In this document: positions 26,491-35,040 of the stretch, one piece after another
How the letters are laid out: every line of letters starts with the position of its first letter
How positions within the stretch are numbered: position 1 is the first letter of the stretch
From: Nocardioides yefusunii
GTDB lineage: Bacteria; Actinomycetota; Actinomycetes; Propionibacteriales; Nocardioidaceae
Assembly (NCBI RefSeq): GCF_004014875.1
Contig: NZ_CP034929.1
Location: 2,480,001 to 2,544,000 of the forward strand
Direction of reading: 5' to 3'
DNA length: 64,000 bases
Notes under the pieces: model-generated
What the model was told of the DNA's origin: nothing
What the model saw: only the letters and a program-made list of their open reading frames with translations
Database searches by the model: none
Position numbers and translations under genes: made by a program

Positions 26491-26829
26491 ATGGACACCC
26501 TGCGCTCGATCCCACTCTTCCTGCTCGCCGCGCTCGCCGAGATCGGCGGGGCCTGGCTGGTCTGGCAGGGCGTGCGCGAACACAAGGGCCTGCTCTGGAT
26601 CGGCGCGGGCGTCGTCCTCCTGGGCCTCTACGGCTTCGTCGCCACGCTCCAGCCCGACGCCAACTTCGGTCGGATCCTGGCCGCGTACGGCGGCGTCTTC
26701 GTCGCCGGATCGCTGCTGTGGGGCATGGTCGTGGACGGCTTCCGCCCCGACCGCTGGGACGTCGCCGGATCGCTGGTCTGCCTGGTCGGCGTCGCGCTGA
26801 TCATGTACGCCCCGCGCAACCTCGCCTGA
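26491..26829 (+). CDS. UPF0060 (YnfA family) small membrane protein
   Basis: 112 residues, four hydrophobic helices, with the YnfA/UPF0060 pattern: [45 protein letters not shown] and [23 protein letters not shown]. The size is typical (about 108). The ATG at 26491 is chosen because the protein then begins one helix-length before the first TM; ATG 26482 and a GTG at 26446 are in frame. Some family members act as drug or cation efflux proteins, but the role is generally unproven. It diverges from the SAM-IV-led block. Confidence 0.9.
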   Translation: MDTLRSIPLFLLAALAEIGGAWLVWQGVREHKGLLWIGAGVVLLGLYGFVATLQPDANFGRILAAYGGVFVAGSLLWGMVVDGFRPDRWDVAGSLVCLVGVALIMYAPRNLA

Positions 26830-26925
26830 CTCAGCGGCTCCGCCGACCTGCCGCTCAGCGGCTCAGCGGCTCAGCCGACCTGCCGCTCAGCGGCTCAGCG
26901 GCTCAGCGGCTCAGCGGCTCAGCGG
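26830..26925. repeat. 8-bp tandem repeat array between converging genes
   Basis: Mostly CGGCTCAG units, interrupted twice by CCGACCTGCCGCTCAG, so there is a higher-order duplication of about 34-40 bp. It fills the whole gap between the UPF0060 gene and the acetyltransferase and includes the latter's stop codon and last codons. Confidence 0.85.
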
Positions 26926-27503
26926 CGACGGATCAGCTTCGCGGGGTTGCCAGCCACCAGAGTGTCCGGCTCGACGTCGTTGACCACGACGGAACCGCTC
27001 TCCACGACGGCGTTCGCGCCGACGGTGACACCGGGATTGATCACCACACCGGCACCGATCCAGACGTTGTCCCCGATACTCACGGCCGCACCCCCGGCCC
27101 ACTTCTCGGCCCGCTTGTCGGGGTCGTGCGGCAGCAGCAGGGTGCTGATCGAGACGTTGGCACCGATCACGACGTCAGCCCCGACCGCGACCGGGGCGTA
27201 GTCGACACAGCTGAACCCGGCACCGAGCACCGTGCGGGCACCGACGGTGGTCCGCTCCCCCAGCTCGACGTGCAGCGCACCGCGCACCTCGACGCCCTCG
27301 CCCACCTCGGCGAAGACCGCAGCCAGCAGTTGGGCACGACGCTCGGTGTCGGCGGGGTCGCAGGCGGTGAAGGCGTGCACCCGCGACGCTGAGGCGGTGA
27401 CCATGCGGCGGATGCCGGAGTCGATGACGAACGGGCGTCCCGCCATCATCTTGCTGCGCATGGTGGGGATGAGCGGCAGGGAGACGGGCTGGGAGGCGTT
27501 CAC
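26919..27503 (-). CDS. Maltose/galactoside O-acetyltransferase family (left-handed beta-helix)
   Basis: 194 residues with the GTG start at 27503. The first 55 residues match the N-terminal Mac domain (MRSKMMAGRPFVIDSG...RRAQLLAAVF). Hexapeptide repeats then build the left-handed beta-helix, with the characteristic NVSISTLLLPHDPDKRA loop that holds the catalytic His, and WIGAGVVINPGVTVG. The acetyl-CoA donor is inferred from the family; the acceptor sugar is not known. TAACGT six bases before the GTG (plus 27510-27515) suggests a leaderless message. The C-terminus runs into the 8-bp repeat array. Confidence 0.9.
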   Translation of the reverse strand: MNASQPVSLPLIPTMRSKMMAGRPFVIDSGIRRMVTASASRVHAFTACDPADTERRAQLLAAVFAEVGEGVEVRGALHVELGERTTVGARTVLGAGFSCVDYAPVAVGADVVIGANVSISTLLLPHDPDKRAEKWAGGAAVSIGDNVWIGAGVVINPGVTVGANAVVESGSVVVNDVEPDTLVAGNPAKLIRRR

Positions 27504-27509
27504 ACCCGA

Positions 27510-27515
27510 ACGTTA
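27510..27515 (-). promoter_or_regulatory. -10 hexamer TAACGT, leaderless start for the acetyltransferase
   Basis: On the minus strand TAACGT is followed by six bases and the GTG at 27503; no ribosome site is present. Confidence 0.45.
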
Positions 27516-28565
27516 GCCCGCCGTCGTCGAGAACCCTGCGACGTAGTCGGCGATCTCGGTACGCAGCGACGTCTTCACCTGCTCGCTCGCGAAGGAGGCC
27601 TCGACCGCCTCGACCGCCAGTGCGGCGACTCCGGCGGCGTCGAGGTCTAGCAGGTCGGAGGCGATCTCGTACTCACGGTTGAGCGTGGTCCCGAACATCG
27701 GCGGGTCGTCGGAGTTGACCGTGATTCGCACTCCCGCGTCACGGAACGCGGTGATCGGATGTTCGGTCAGCGAGGCCACCGCGCGGGTGGCGACGTTGGA
27801 CGAGGGGCAGACCTCGAGCGCGATCCGGTGCTCGGCCAGGTGCTCCAGCAGGCGCGGGTCCTGGGCCGAGGTGGTGCCGTGGCCGATGCGTTCGGCGCCC
27901 AGCAGCGTGATCGCGTCCCAGACGGTCTGCGGCCCGGTGGTCTCACCCGCGTGCGGCACCGAGCGGAGGCCCGCGGCCCGGGCAGCGGCGAAGTGCGGCT
28001 GGAACTGCGGTCGCGGGACCCCGATCTCGGGGCCACCGAGACCGAACCCGACGAGGGAGTCCGGGGCGTGGCGCAGCGCGAAGTCGAGGGTCGCGTCGGC
28101 AGCCGGGATCCCGGACTCTCCGGGAATGTCGTAGATCCAGCGCAGTTCGATCCCGAAGTCACGCGCGGCCGCCACCCGGGCGTCCTCGATCGCCTCGGTG
28201 TACGCCTCGATCGCCATGCCACGCGCGGGGTCGTGGGGCAGGACGGAGGTGTAGGGCGTCATCGTGAGCTCGGCGTAACGGACGTTCTGGCCCCGACGAA
28301 GTTCGCGCGCCACCTCGTAGGTGAGCAGCCGGATGTCCTCGGGCTCCTTGAGCAGGTCGACGACCGCGAGGTAGACGTCGATGAAGTGCGCGAAGTCGGT
28401 GAACGTGAAGAACTCGCGCAGCGCGGCCGGGTCGGAGGGAACCGTCCCGGGGTGGCGCTGCGCGAGTTCGGCCACGATCGACTCCGACGCGGAGCCGACG
28501 TGATGGACGTGCAGTTCGGCCTTGGGCAGGCCGGCGACGAAGCCTGACAGCGGGTGAGCGTTCAC
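27513..28565 (-). CDS. add: Adenosine deaminase family protein
   Basis: 350 residues, GTG at 28565. Metal and catalytic motifs of the family are present: PKAELHVHHVGS (the HxH site), HAGET, GHGTT and SDDPPMFG. The usual HLHLDG is replaced by HVHHVGS, a variant I associate with actinobacterial add paralogues. It should deaminate adenosine to inosine; related enzymes act on adenine or 6-aminodeoxyfutalosine, so the substrate is not certain. It ends only 10 bp before the acetyltransferase start, inside that gene's promoter region. Confidence 0.88.
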   Translation of the reverse strand: MNAHPLSGFVAGLPKAELHVHHVGSASESIVAELAQRHPGTVPSDPAALREFFTFTDFAHFIDVYLAVVDLLKEPEDIRLLTYEVARELRRGQNVRYAELTMTPYTSVLPHDPARGMAIEAYTEAIEDARVAAARDFGIELRWIYDIPGESGIPAADATLDFALRHAPDSLVGFGLGGPEIGVPRPQFQPHFAAARAAGLRSVPHAGETTGPQTVWDAITLLGAERIGHGTTSAQDPRLLEHLAEHRIALEVCPSSNVATRAVASLTEHPITAFRDAGVRITVNSDDPPMFGTTLNREYEIASDLLDLDAAGVAALAVEAVEASFASEQVKTSLRTEIADYVAGFSTTAG

Positions 28566-28606
28566 ACCGAGGAGTCTGTCAGGAACCCGTCACCCGAGGG
28601 AGGGCG

Positions 28607-28864
28607 TCACTTCACCCAGATGAAGCTGATGATGACCGGCACGGCCGCGAAGAGCAGCCACGGGCTGAGCCACCTCTTGTTGTGCAGGAGCAGCGCTCCG
28701 ATGATCGAGATCGCCATCACGATCGCGGAGATCACGGTGAGCACCCAGAACGCCGAGTCCGTGCCGACGTACGGGATCAGCAGCAGCAGTCCGCCGACGA
28801 AGTGGATGGCGGTGGTGATGACGAGCGCGGTGATGACCCAGCGCTGGACCTGCTTGACGTGCAT
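28607..28864 (-). CDS. Small three-helix membrane protein
   Basis: 85 residues, three hydrophobic segments (VITALVITTAIHFVGGLLLL; FWVLTVISAIVMAISIIGALLL; LSPWLLFAAVPVIISFIW). Its ATG shares one base with the TGA of the DsbA-like gene (TGATG), so translation is coupled. It completes the MauE/DsbA-like/small-protein operon. The function is unknown; it may serve the same redox or membrane system. Confidence 0.8.
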   Translation of the reverse strand: MHVKQVQRWVITALVITTAIHFVGGLLLLIPYVGTDSAFWVLTVISAIVMAISIIGALLLHNKRWLSPWLLFAAVPVIISFIWVK

Positions 28865-29625
28865 CAGTTGATCATTCCCATCAGGGTGGAGGGGTCGTTG
28901 TTCTCCAGGACCGTTCCGTCGACGACGACGGTGGGGGTGGAACGGATCCCGGCCTTGGACGCGGCGTCGGTGGCCTCTGCCACCCAGCCCTCGAAGGCCA
29001 TCTCCTCGATGCCGTCACGGACGGCGTCCTCGTCAGCACCGGCAGCGACGGCCTTCTCGACGAGCCAGTCGTCGTCGGGCTTGTTGCCGTTCTCGGCGGG
29101 CTGGGCGGCGAAGAGGGAGTCGTGGAAGGTCTTGGCGACCTCGGGGCCTGCGGCGTCGAGGACGACGGCGAAGGCGTTGGTGGCGCGCTCGGAGTAGTCA
29201 CCGAAACGGCTCAGGAAGTTGATCGGGAGGTACTTCACGTAGACCTTGCCGGCCTCGGCGGCGGCGGTGAGGTCCTCGTTGGTCTCCCCCTCGAACCAGG
29301 CGCACGCCGGGCAGAGGAAGTCCTCGTGGATCTCGACGACGTGTTCGGCGTCGGGGTCACCGACGGCGAGTGCGTAGGAGTCGACGACGTTCTTCGGTGC
29401 CGCGACCGGTCCGCTGTCGCGCACGGCCCACCAGGCCACACCGACGACGAGAGCGAGGACGACGGCGACGATCGCACCGACGGTGATCCGTTCCTTGCGC
29501 TGGCGGGCCACGCGAGCCGCCTCGGCAGCAGCGGCCTGAGCTGCGGCCTTCTGCTTGCGGGCCTCGCGGCGCTGGGCGGCGGCCGCCTTGTCCTCAGCGC
29601 GTGAGGTGGGGGTGTTCTTCGCCAT
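28864..29625 (-). CDS. Membrane-anchored DsbA-like thiol-disulfide oxidoreductase
   Basis: 253 residues from ATG 29625. A Lys/Ala/Arg-rich cytosolic N-terminus of about 45 residues (coiled-coil-like) precedes one TM helix (AIVAVVLALVVGVAWWAV). The outside part is a DsbA-type thioredoxin fold with active site FLCPACAWFE (CPAC) and the cis-proline loop RSTPTVVV. It should oxidise or isomerise disulfides in exported proteins. It overlaps the end of the MauE-like gene by 32 bp; MauE/VKOR-type membrane proteins commonly reoxidise such partners. Confidence 0.93.
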   Translation of the reverse strand: MAKNTPTSRAEDKAAAAQRREARKQKAAAQAAAAEAARVARQRKERITVGAIVAVVLALVVGVAWWAVRDSGPVAAPKNVVDSYALAVGDPDAEHVVEIHEDFLCPACAWFEGETNEDLTAAAEAGKVYVKYLPINFLSRFGDYSERATNAFAVVLDAAGPEVAKTFHDSLFAAQPAENGNKPDDDWLVEKAVAAGADEDAVRDGIEEMAFEGWVAEATDAASKAGIRSTPTVVVDGTVLENNDPSTLMGMIN

Positions 29626-30139
29626 CGTCGTTCCTCTCGGTGTCAGCGTCGGTGTTCCACTCGTGGGAACGGAAGAGCAGCGTGTCCAGGGCGAGACGCG
29701 TACGGGGACGCGCCACGAGCCAGATCGACATGGCCAGCAGCGCGAGGTCCCGGGCGATCTCCCAGGGGTACTTCGACGACGCCCCCTCCTCGACTCCCCC
29801 GCCACCGAAGCAACCACAGTCGATCTCGAGCCCGCGGCCCCAGGCCGAGGCGATGCCGACGACGAAGGCGGCGAACAGGACCGCGGACAGGAGGGCGTTG
29901 GCCCGGACCAGGACACCGAGGACCAACATCAGGCCGACGGCCACCTCCAGCACCGGCAGCGCACTGCCGACCACGGGCACGACGGCCTCGGGCAGGAGTT
30001 CGTAGGCACGGACCGCACGGACGCTCCCGTCGAGGTCGCCGAGCTTGGCGCCTCCGGCCACGAGCCACACGCCCCCGGTCACCAGACGGAGGGCGGTTCC
30101 GATCCAGGGCGTCGCTCCCCGGGACGCTCGGGTGTCCAC
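29594..30139 (-). CDS. MauE/DoxX-like membrane redox protein
   Basis: 181 residues from the GTG at 30139; the frame is open far upstream (antisense to orn), but this start has TAGGGT seven bases before it and gives a normal-length protein. Four membrane helices and the CGC motif IDCGCFGGG identify the MauE family, which supports disulfide formation in partner periplasmic proteins. A charged C-terminus overlaps the DsbA-like gene. It is divergent from orn and is the first gene of a three-gene operon. Confidence 0.85.
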   Translation of the reverse strand: MDTRASRGATPWIGTALRLVTGGVWLVAGGAKLGDLDGSVRAVRAYELLPEAVVPVVGSALPVLEVAVGLMLVLGVLVRANALLSAVLFAAFVVGIASAWGRGLEIDCGCFGGGGVEEGASSKYPWEIARDLALLAMSIWLVARPRTRLALDTLLFRSHEWNTDADTERNDDGEEHPHLTR

Positions 30140-30146
30140 GTCTTCA

Positions 30147-30152
30147 ACCCTA
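30147..30152 (-). promoter_or_regulatory. -10 hexamer TAGGGT, leaderless start for the MauE-like gene
   Basis: On the minus strand TAGGGT, then seven bases, then GTG 30139. Paired with the divergent orn -10 at 30222. Confidence 0.5.
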
Positions 30153-30221
30153 GTTGACGTGGCCTTACGCCTGAAAAGGAGGCCTGACCTCCAGTTCTGC
30201 GTTGCGACGGCCACCCGGGAG

Positions 30222-30227
30222 TAGGGT
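30222..30227 (+). promoter_or_regulatory. -10 hexamer TAGGGT, leaderless start for orn
   Basis: TAGGGT, then eight bases, then GTG 30236. It supports that GTG over the earlier TTG/GTG at 30227/30230. Confidence 0.5.
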
Positions 30228-30235
30228 TGGTGCAC

Positions 30236-30889
30236 GTGAATGACCGTCTGGTGTGGATCGACTGTGAGATGACCGGCCTCGACCTCGTGAACGACGCGCT
30301 CGTCGAGGTGGCTGCGTTGGTGACCGACTACGAGTTGAACGTGCTCGGAGAGGGCGTCGACATCGTCATCAAGCCCCCGGCCGCCGCGCTGGAGCAGATG
30401 GACGACTTCGTCCGGAACATGCACACCACCTCGGGCCTGATCACCGAGTTCGACGGCGGCACGACGCTGGCCGACGCCGAGGCACGCGTGCTGGCGTACA
30501 TCAAGGAGCAGTGCGGCGAGAACGCGCGCCCCGTCCTGGCCGGCAACACCGTCGGTACCGACCGCTCGTTCCTGGCCCGCGACATGCCCGAGCTCGAGGG
30601 ATACCTGCACTACCGCAACGTCGACGTCTCCTCGATCAAGGAGCTGTCGAAGCGTTGGTACCCGCGTGCCTACTTCGCCGCGGCAGAGAAGCGTGGCAAC
30701 CACCGCGCCCTGGCCGACATCCAGGAGTCGATCGAGGAGCTGCGCTACTACCGCGAGGCCGTCTTCGTCGCCCAGCCCGGCCCCGACTCCGAGACCGCGC
30801 GCGGCATCGCCGCGAAGCACGCCGGATCCATCACCGGCCTCTGGGACGAGCCGGCCGAGGCCACCGACAACCCCGCTGAGCAGGCCTGA
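30236..30889 (+). CDS. orn: Oligoribonuclease
   Basis: 217 residues with the GTG at 30236, giving the usual N-terminus NDRLVWIDCEMTGLD. DEDDh exonuclease residues are all visible: Asp and Glu in IDCEMTGL, Asp in NTVGTDRSFLARDMP, and His-Asp in KRGNHRALADI. Orn degrades 2-5-nt RNAs and pGpG. The C-terminal 30 residues are an acidic extension. It is followed by a strong terminator and then tRNA-His, the order I recall near Rv2511 in M. tuberculosis. Confidence 0.97.
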   Translation: MNDRLVWIDCEMTGLDLVNDALVEVAALVTDYELNVLGEGVDIVIKPPAAALEQMDDFVRNMHTTSGLITEFDGGTTLADAEARVLAYIKEQCGENARPVLAGNTVGTDRSFLARDMPELEGYLHYRNVDVSSIKELSKRWYPRAYFAAAEKRGNHRALADIQESIEELRYYREAVFVAQPGPDSETARGIAAKHAGSITGLWDEPAEATDNPAEQA

Positions 30890-30904
30890 CGCCTCTCGCC
30901 CATC

Positions 30905-30948
30905 GATCGGGCCGGGCCCACGGAACACTCCGTGGACCCGGCCCGATC
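30905..30948 (+). terminator. orn terminator
   Basis: Near-perfect 20-bp stem, arms GATCGGGCCGGGCCCACGGA and TCCGTGGACCCGGCCCGATC, 4-nt loop. Confidence 0.85.
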
Positions 30949-30991
30949 TGCATGTCGAGACCCCCGATTAAGCACTTGGAGCGAAGTCCTC

Positions 30992-30997
30992 TATAGT
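30992..30997 (+). promoter_or_regulatory. -10 hexamer TATAGT of tRNA-His
   Basis: TATAGT in an AT-richer stretch 34 bp before the tRNA; a weak -35 TTAAGC lies 18 bp upstream. Confidence 0.5.
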
Positions 30998-31031
30998 TCT
31001 TCTTGGTTACGGCACTGCCGGACAAAACCAT

Positions 31032-31108
31032 GGTGGGTATAGCTCAGCTGGTAGAGCACCGCGTTGTGGTCGCGGTTGTCGCGGGTTCGAGCCCCGTTAC
31101 TCACCCCA
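31032..31108 (+). tRNA. tRNA-His(GTG)
   Basis: The acceptor pairs GTGGGTA with TACTCAC, and the extra G-1 (31032) pairs with C73 (31105), the mark of tRNA-His. The anticodon loop reads TTGTGGT with GTG. The T-arm contains TTCGAGC, and CCA is encoded at 31106-31108. Confidence 0.96.
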
Positions 31109-31111
31109 ACA

Positions 31112-31147
31112 CGAAGAACCCCGGTCCTCACGGATCGGGGTTCTTCG
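31112..31147 (+). terminator. tRNA-His terminator
   Basis: Arms CGAAGAACCCCG and CGGGGTTCTTCG form a perfect 12-bp stem beginning three bases after CCA. Confidence 0.85.
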
Positions 31148-31199
31148 CATTTCTGCCTCGGGACGCGGTGAGCCGCCGAACTCTCAGGTCACGGACGGC

Positions 31200-33275
31200 T
31201 CAGGTCACGGAACGTTGGTGCCGCGCGACGGCGCGGTCCTGCTCGGGGACCGGCACGCGTCCTTCCAACGGGAGCCTGACCCGGAACGTCGAGCCCTCGC
31301 CCGGCTCCGAGGAGACCTCGATCCGACCACCATGGGCCCGAACGAGGGCCTGGGCCACCGAGAGACCGAGCCCACTTCCCTGGATCGCACGCTCACGCGC
31401 AGCGGCTGCCCGGTAGAAGCGATCGAAGACCCGGGGCTGCTCCGAGGCCGGGATCCCGATGCCGGAATCGCTGACGGTGACGACGGCCTGCTGCCCCTCG
31501 CAGTGCAGCGACAGGAGCACCTCGCCGCTGCGCTCGGTGAACTTCGCAGCGTTGCCGAGGAGGTTGTCCAGGACACGAGCGAGCCGGTCGGCGTCGCCCT
31601 GCACCCGGACCGCCCGGGCCGGCACCTCGCACACCAACCGGACGCCGGCCGCCGCGAAGACCGAGAGATTGCTCTCCCGGGCCCCACGCACGACCTCGCG
31701 CAGGTCGAGGGAGGAGTGCACGACCTCGACGAACTCGTCCTGGATCCGGTTGAGCATCAGGAGGTCGTCGATCAGCGAGAGCAGGCGGGTGCTGTTGCCC
31801 CGGACTCGCCGCAAGGCACGGACCTGCGCCGGTTCAAGGTCGCCGAAACCGCCGTCCTCCAGCACTTCGAGGTAGCCCAGGATGCTGGTGATCGGGGTGC
31901 GGAGTTCGTGGCTGACACCGGAGATCAGGGCATCCTTGACCTGGTCGACCTCCTTGAGGTTCTCGTTGGCCACCTGCTCAGCGGCCAACGCCTCTTCCAG
32001 AGCCCGCTGACGCTTGACGCGGTCCGTGACGTCCTCGCCGGTGGCGACGAACCCGGCGACCTCTCCGTCGTCGTCGTGGATGCGCGACATCGCGAACTGC
32101 AACGTGAGCACCTCGCCGTCCTTGCGCAGGAACTCGACGTCGGTGTTGGAGATCGTGCGGGCAGCCAACTTGGCCGCGACGTCACCGAACGAGGCCCGGC
32201 TGCCGAGGCGACGGGAGAGCCGTTCCACCTCAGCCTGCGTGAAGAAGATGCTGGGCGAGAGACCCAGCACCTCGCGCTGGGTGTACCCGAGCATCTTCTC
32301 GGCACCGGGATTGAAGAGGTCGATGCGTCCCTCGGCGTCGGTGCCGATGATGGCGACGCCCGACGCACTCCGCACCAGCTGACGCACACGGGCCTGCTCG
32401 GACTTGGCTCGCCAGGCCTGACGGCGCTGGATCCCGACGGCGAGAGAGAACGGGATGACCGTCAGGGCGTAGGCGCACACGAAGACGCCGTAGGCGATCA
32501 CGGCCAGCTCGTTGTGCACGTCCGAGGCGAGCGGGTTCGTGGCGAACGGCCCCAGCCCACGCGAGGTCATGGCGTGGGTGAGGGTGGTCACCACCAGGAC
32601 CTGGACGATCGTCTCCCGCATCGGGGCGCGCAGGGCCGCCCATCCCATCACCGGGATGAGGCAGAAGACGAGGGAGAAGTCGGCCTCGATCGGCAGGAAG
32701 CAGGCCACGGTGAGGACGATCATCAGCGTCCACTGGAGGATGCGCTCCCCCGAGCCCGCGACGCTGGGGAAACGCGCGCGCCCCATGAAGTGCGGCATCA
32801 CGGTCAGATAGGTGGCCAGATGGCACACCATCGTGCCGAAACCTGCCAACCACCACGGTGCGTACCCGGTGCACAGGGCAGTGACGACAGCTCCCGACGC
32901 CCCCGCGAACGCACCCAAGAAGCCGGCTCCGACGAAGTAGCCCAGGTCGTCGTCGCTGAGCAGGGCTGCGGGGCGCCGACCGCGGTCGGTGAGCACCTCG
33001 GTCGCCACCCAGACACCGAGGGCAGCACTGATGCCCAGCCCGAGCGAGACTCCCCACGTGCGATCGAAGACGGCGTAGACGGCCGCCACACCGGCGGCGA
33101 CCGGAACGACGAGCATCGGCCGCGTGGAGCGCGGGAGCAACAACCAGGTGCCCGCGACCAGTCCCACGGGGAGCGCCTCGGGAACCGTCACCGCAGCTGG
33201 CTGGATGCCGACGCAGTACAGCGAGGCGACGACGACGAACAGGGTCAGCGCGAGCGCTGCCCACCCTCGGCCCAT
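31200..33275 (-). CDS. Membrane sensor histidine kinase (MASE1-like + PAS + HisKA + HATPase)
   Basis: 691 residues from ATG 33275 (GAGG six bases upstream); the frame is open to 33377. About eight membrane helices fill residues 5-285 in a MASE1-like arrangement. A PAS domain (300-420; GTDAEGRIDLFNPGAEKMLGYT) with a PAC-like end follows. The HisKA box GVSHELRTPITSIL places the phospho-acceptor at His456, and HATPase motifs are complete (NLLGNAAKFT; DSGIGI; GSGLGLSVAQAL). No response regulator is adjacent, so it is an orphan kinase. The signal is unknown. Confidence 0.93.
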   Translation of the reverse strand: MGRGWAALALTLFVVVASLYCVGIQPAAVTVPEALPVGLVAGTWLLLPRSTRPMLVVPVAAGVAAVYAVFDRTWGVSLGLGISAALGVWVATEVLTDRGRRPAALLSDDDLGYFVGAGFLGAFAGASGAVVTALCTGYAPWWLAGFGTMVCHLATYLTVMPHFMGRARFPSVAGSGERILQWTLMIVLTVACFLPIEADFSLVFCLIPVMGWAALRAPMRETIVQVLVVTTLTHAMTSRGLGPFATNPLASDVHNELAVIAYGVFVCAYALTVIPFSLAVGIQRRQAWRAKSEQARVRQLVRSASGVAIIGTDAEGRIDLFNPGAEKMLGYTQREVLGLSPSIFFTQAEVERLSRRLGSRASFGDVAAKLAARTISNTDVEFLRKDGEVLTLQFAMSRIHDDDGEVAGFVATGEDVTDRVKRQRALEEALAAEQVANENLKEVDQVKDALISGVSHELRTPITSILGYLEVLEDGGFGDLEPAQVRALRRVRGNSTRLLSLIDDLLMLNRIQDEFVEVVHSSLDLREVVRGARESNLSVFAAAGVRLVCEVPARAVRVQGDADRLARVLDNLLGNAAKFTERSGEVLLSLHCEGQQAVVTVSDSGIGIPASEQPRVFDRFYRAAAARERAIQGSGLGLSVAQALVRAHGGRIEVSSEPGEGSTFRVRLPLEGRVPVPEQDRAVARHQRSVT

Positions 33276-33464
33276 GACCACCTCGTCCCCCTCCCCTCGA
33301 GCGCGCAGGCTTCCACTTCTGCCGACCCTAACGGTGTGCCGCGCGGCGGCGCCCCGTTTCTGTCCGCTTCCGGACACCAGCGAGCGGACATGACCCGAAC
33401 AGGCCAGATGACCTGCACCGTTCGGTCTCCGCTCCGGCGGGGAGGCCCCACGCAGCGCCCCGAA

Positions 33465-33494
33465 TTGTGCCTCCGAAGATCTCGGTGCTAACGT
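33465..33494 (+). promoter_or_regulatory. Promoter of tRNA-Lys copy 1
   Basis: TTGTGC and TAACGT separated by 18 bp, 57 bp before the tRNA. Confidence 0.5.
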
Positions 33495-33550
33495 TCTACG
33501 TGTTGCAGGGCAAACCGCAAGGTTCGCAGAGCCTCAGGTTCATGCAACGG

Positions 33551-33623
<73 letters not shown>

Positions 33624-33629
33624 CAGAGC

Positions 33630-33664
33630 AAGGCCCGGTCGATGGAAAACATCGACCGGGCCTT
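33630..33664 (+). terminator. Terminator of tRNA-Lys copy 1
   Basis: Arms AAGGCCCGGTCGATG and CATCGACCGGGCCTT around GAAAA, followed by CTTCGTT. Confidence 0.85.
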
Positions 33665-33815
33665 CTTCGTTCTCCGGCCACTTCTGCCGGGATCAGCCGC
33701 GACCCGCGCGCGCCAGCGATCCCCCACCCCCACGGTGCCACCGGCTCCCACCTGGTCCAGGAGCAGGCCCGATCGCTCGATTTCCGGCGTCGCGCACCCC
33801 GGAATCGCCCCCGGT

Positions 33816-33845
33816 TTGGCGTCCTCGGCCAGATCGTCGTAAAGT
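33816..33845 (+). promoter_or_regulatory. Promoter of tRNA-Lys copy 2
   Basis: TTGGCG and TAAAGT separated by 18 bp, 44 bp before the second tRNA. The hexamers differ from those of copy 1. Confidence 0.5.
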
Positions 33846-33889
33846 TCTTCTCGTTGCAAGGGACACCGCAAGGTGGAACAGAGCAACGG

Positions 33890-33962
<73 letters not shown>

Positions 33963-33968
33963 CAGAGC

Positions 33969-34002
33969 AAGGCCCGGTCGATGGAAACATCGACCGGGCC
34001 TT
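33969..34002 (+). terminator. Terminator of tRNA-Lys copy 2
   Basis: The same 15-bp stem as copy 1, with a loop one base shorter (GAAA). Confidence 0.85.
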
Positions 34003-34195
34003 CTTCGTTGTCCGCCCACAGGTCCACCCCGGCGGGCTACCCTCCGCGAACACCGGTGGGCAACTCCGGCGCTTCGCGGCGAGCTGCCCTCCAGTGCCCG
34101 CCCCGTCGCGCGGCAGTGGTGTGGCCGTCGCGCGGCAGTGGTGCAGCCGTGGTGCGGTTGCTGCTGCAGGGGGCACTCCCCCGCAGCAGCTCAGA

Positions 34196-34444
34196 TCACT
34201 TGACGATCTTGCGCACGACGATCAGTGCGACGACGACGCCCACGGCAATGCCGGCGGCGCGGAGGATCGCGTCGGTCTTCGGGGCACCGGTCTCGAGGTC
34301 GACGAACTTCGACTTCACGGTCGTGACCTCACGGCCCACGATCGTCTTCGGGTGCGCGCGGTAGAGGAGCTGGTCCAGGGTCGCCGCGAGGCGCTCGCGG
34401 GTCTGCTCGATCTCGGACTCGAGGGCGTTCACGTCGTTGGTCAC
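34196..34444 (-). CDS. DUF3618 membrane-associated protein
   Basis: 82 residues. An N-terminal helix with the family motif ALESEIEQTRERLAATLDQL is followed by a short basic region and one C-terminal TM helix (AGIAVGVVVALIVVRKIVK). DUF3618 proteins are small and of unknown function. It diverges from bcp, the same arrangement I recall for Rv2520c-Rv2521. The 190 bp behind it hold only a short GTCGCGCGGCAGTGGTG duplication. Confidence 0.88.
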   Translation of the reverse strand: MTNDVNALESEIEQTRERLAATLDQLLYRAHPKTIVGREVTTVKSKFVDLETGAPKTDAILRAAGIAVGVVVALIVVRKIVK

Positions 34445-34565
34445 GCTGCGAGGTTACCAACACCACAGCACCCCGTCCCACGAGGGACGAGAAGGAATTG
34501 TCGGCCGCGGCAGGTAGCGTCGGCCCCGGACCAGAACCACCACCCCCTGACGCACAGGAGCACCC

Positions 34566-35036
34566 GTGAGCCAGCGCCTCTCCCCCGGCGACGTCGCCCC
34601 CGCCTTCACCCTGACCTCCGACACCGGCGAGCAGGTCTCCCTGTCCGACTTCGCGGGCCGTCGCACGATCGTCTACTTCTACCCGGCTGCGATGACCCCG
34701 GGCTGCACCAAGCAGGCCTGCGACTTCACCGATTCCCTGGACTCCCTCAAGGCCGCCGGCTACGAGGTCGTCGGGATCTCCCCCGACAAGCCCGAGAAGC
34801 TCGCGAAGTTCCGTGAGCGCGACGGTCTCACCATCACGCTCCTCTCCGACCCGGAGAAGGAGGTCCTGACCGCCTGGGGCGCGTTCGGCGAGAAGAAGCT
34901 CTACGGCAAGGTCGTCACGGGCGTCATCCGTTCCACCGTCGTCGTCGACGGCGAGGGCACGGTCGAGGTCGCCCAGTACAACGTCAAGGCCACCGGCCAC
35001 GTCGCCAAGCTGCGTCGCGACCTCAAGCTGGACTGA
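34566..35036 (+). CDS. bcp: Thiol peroxidase of the Bcp/PrxQ family
   Basis: 156 residues, GTG at 34566 with AGGAG upstream. The peroxidatic and resolving cysteines are both present in TPGCTKQACDF (Cys47, Cys52), the five-residue spacing of PrxQ alpha-type enzymes. It reduces hydroperoxides with thioredoxin. TAGCGT at 34513-34518 is a plausible -10. A branched hairpin terminator follows and then tRNA-Leu. Confidence 0.95.
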   Translation: MSQRLSPGDVAPAFTLTSDTGEQVSLSDFAGRRTIVYFYPAAMTPGCTKQACDFTDSLDSLKAAGYEVVGISPDKPEKLAKFRERDGLTITLLSDPEKEVLTAWGAFGEKKLYGKVVTGVIRSTVVVDGEGTVEVAQYNVKATGHVAKLRRDLKLD

Positions 35037-35040
35037 TTCC

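Noticed and set aside
26830..26925. CRISPR array.
   Set aside because: Repeat units are 8 bp without unique spacers, and no cas genes occur; the 13-bp and 15-bp arrays fail for the same reason.
31200..33275. Complete two-component system.
   Set aside because: No response-regulator gene adjoins the kinase; tRNA genes lie on both sides.
34495..34503. AATTGTCGG upstream of bcp, matching part of the nuclease-cassette palindrome.
   Set aside because: Only nine bases match and no inverted arm follows; probably chance.
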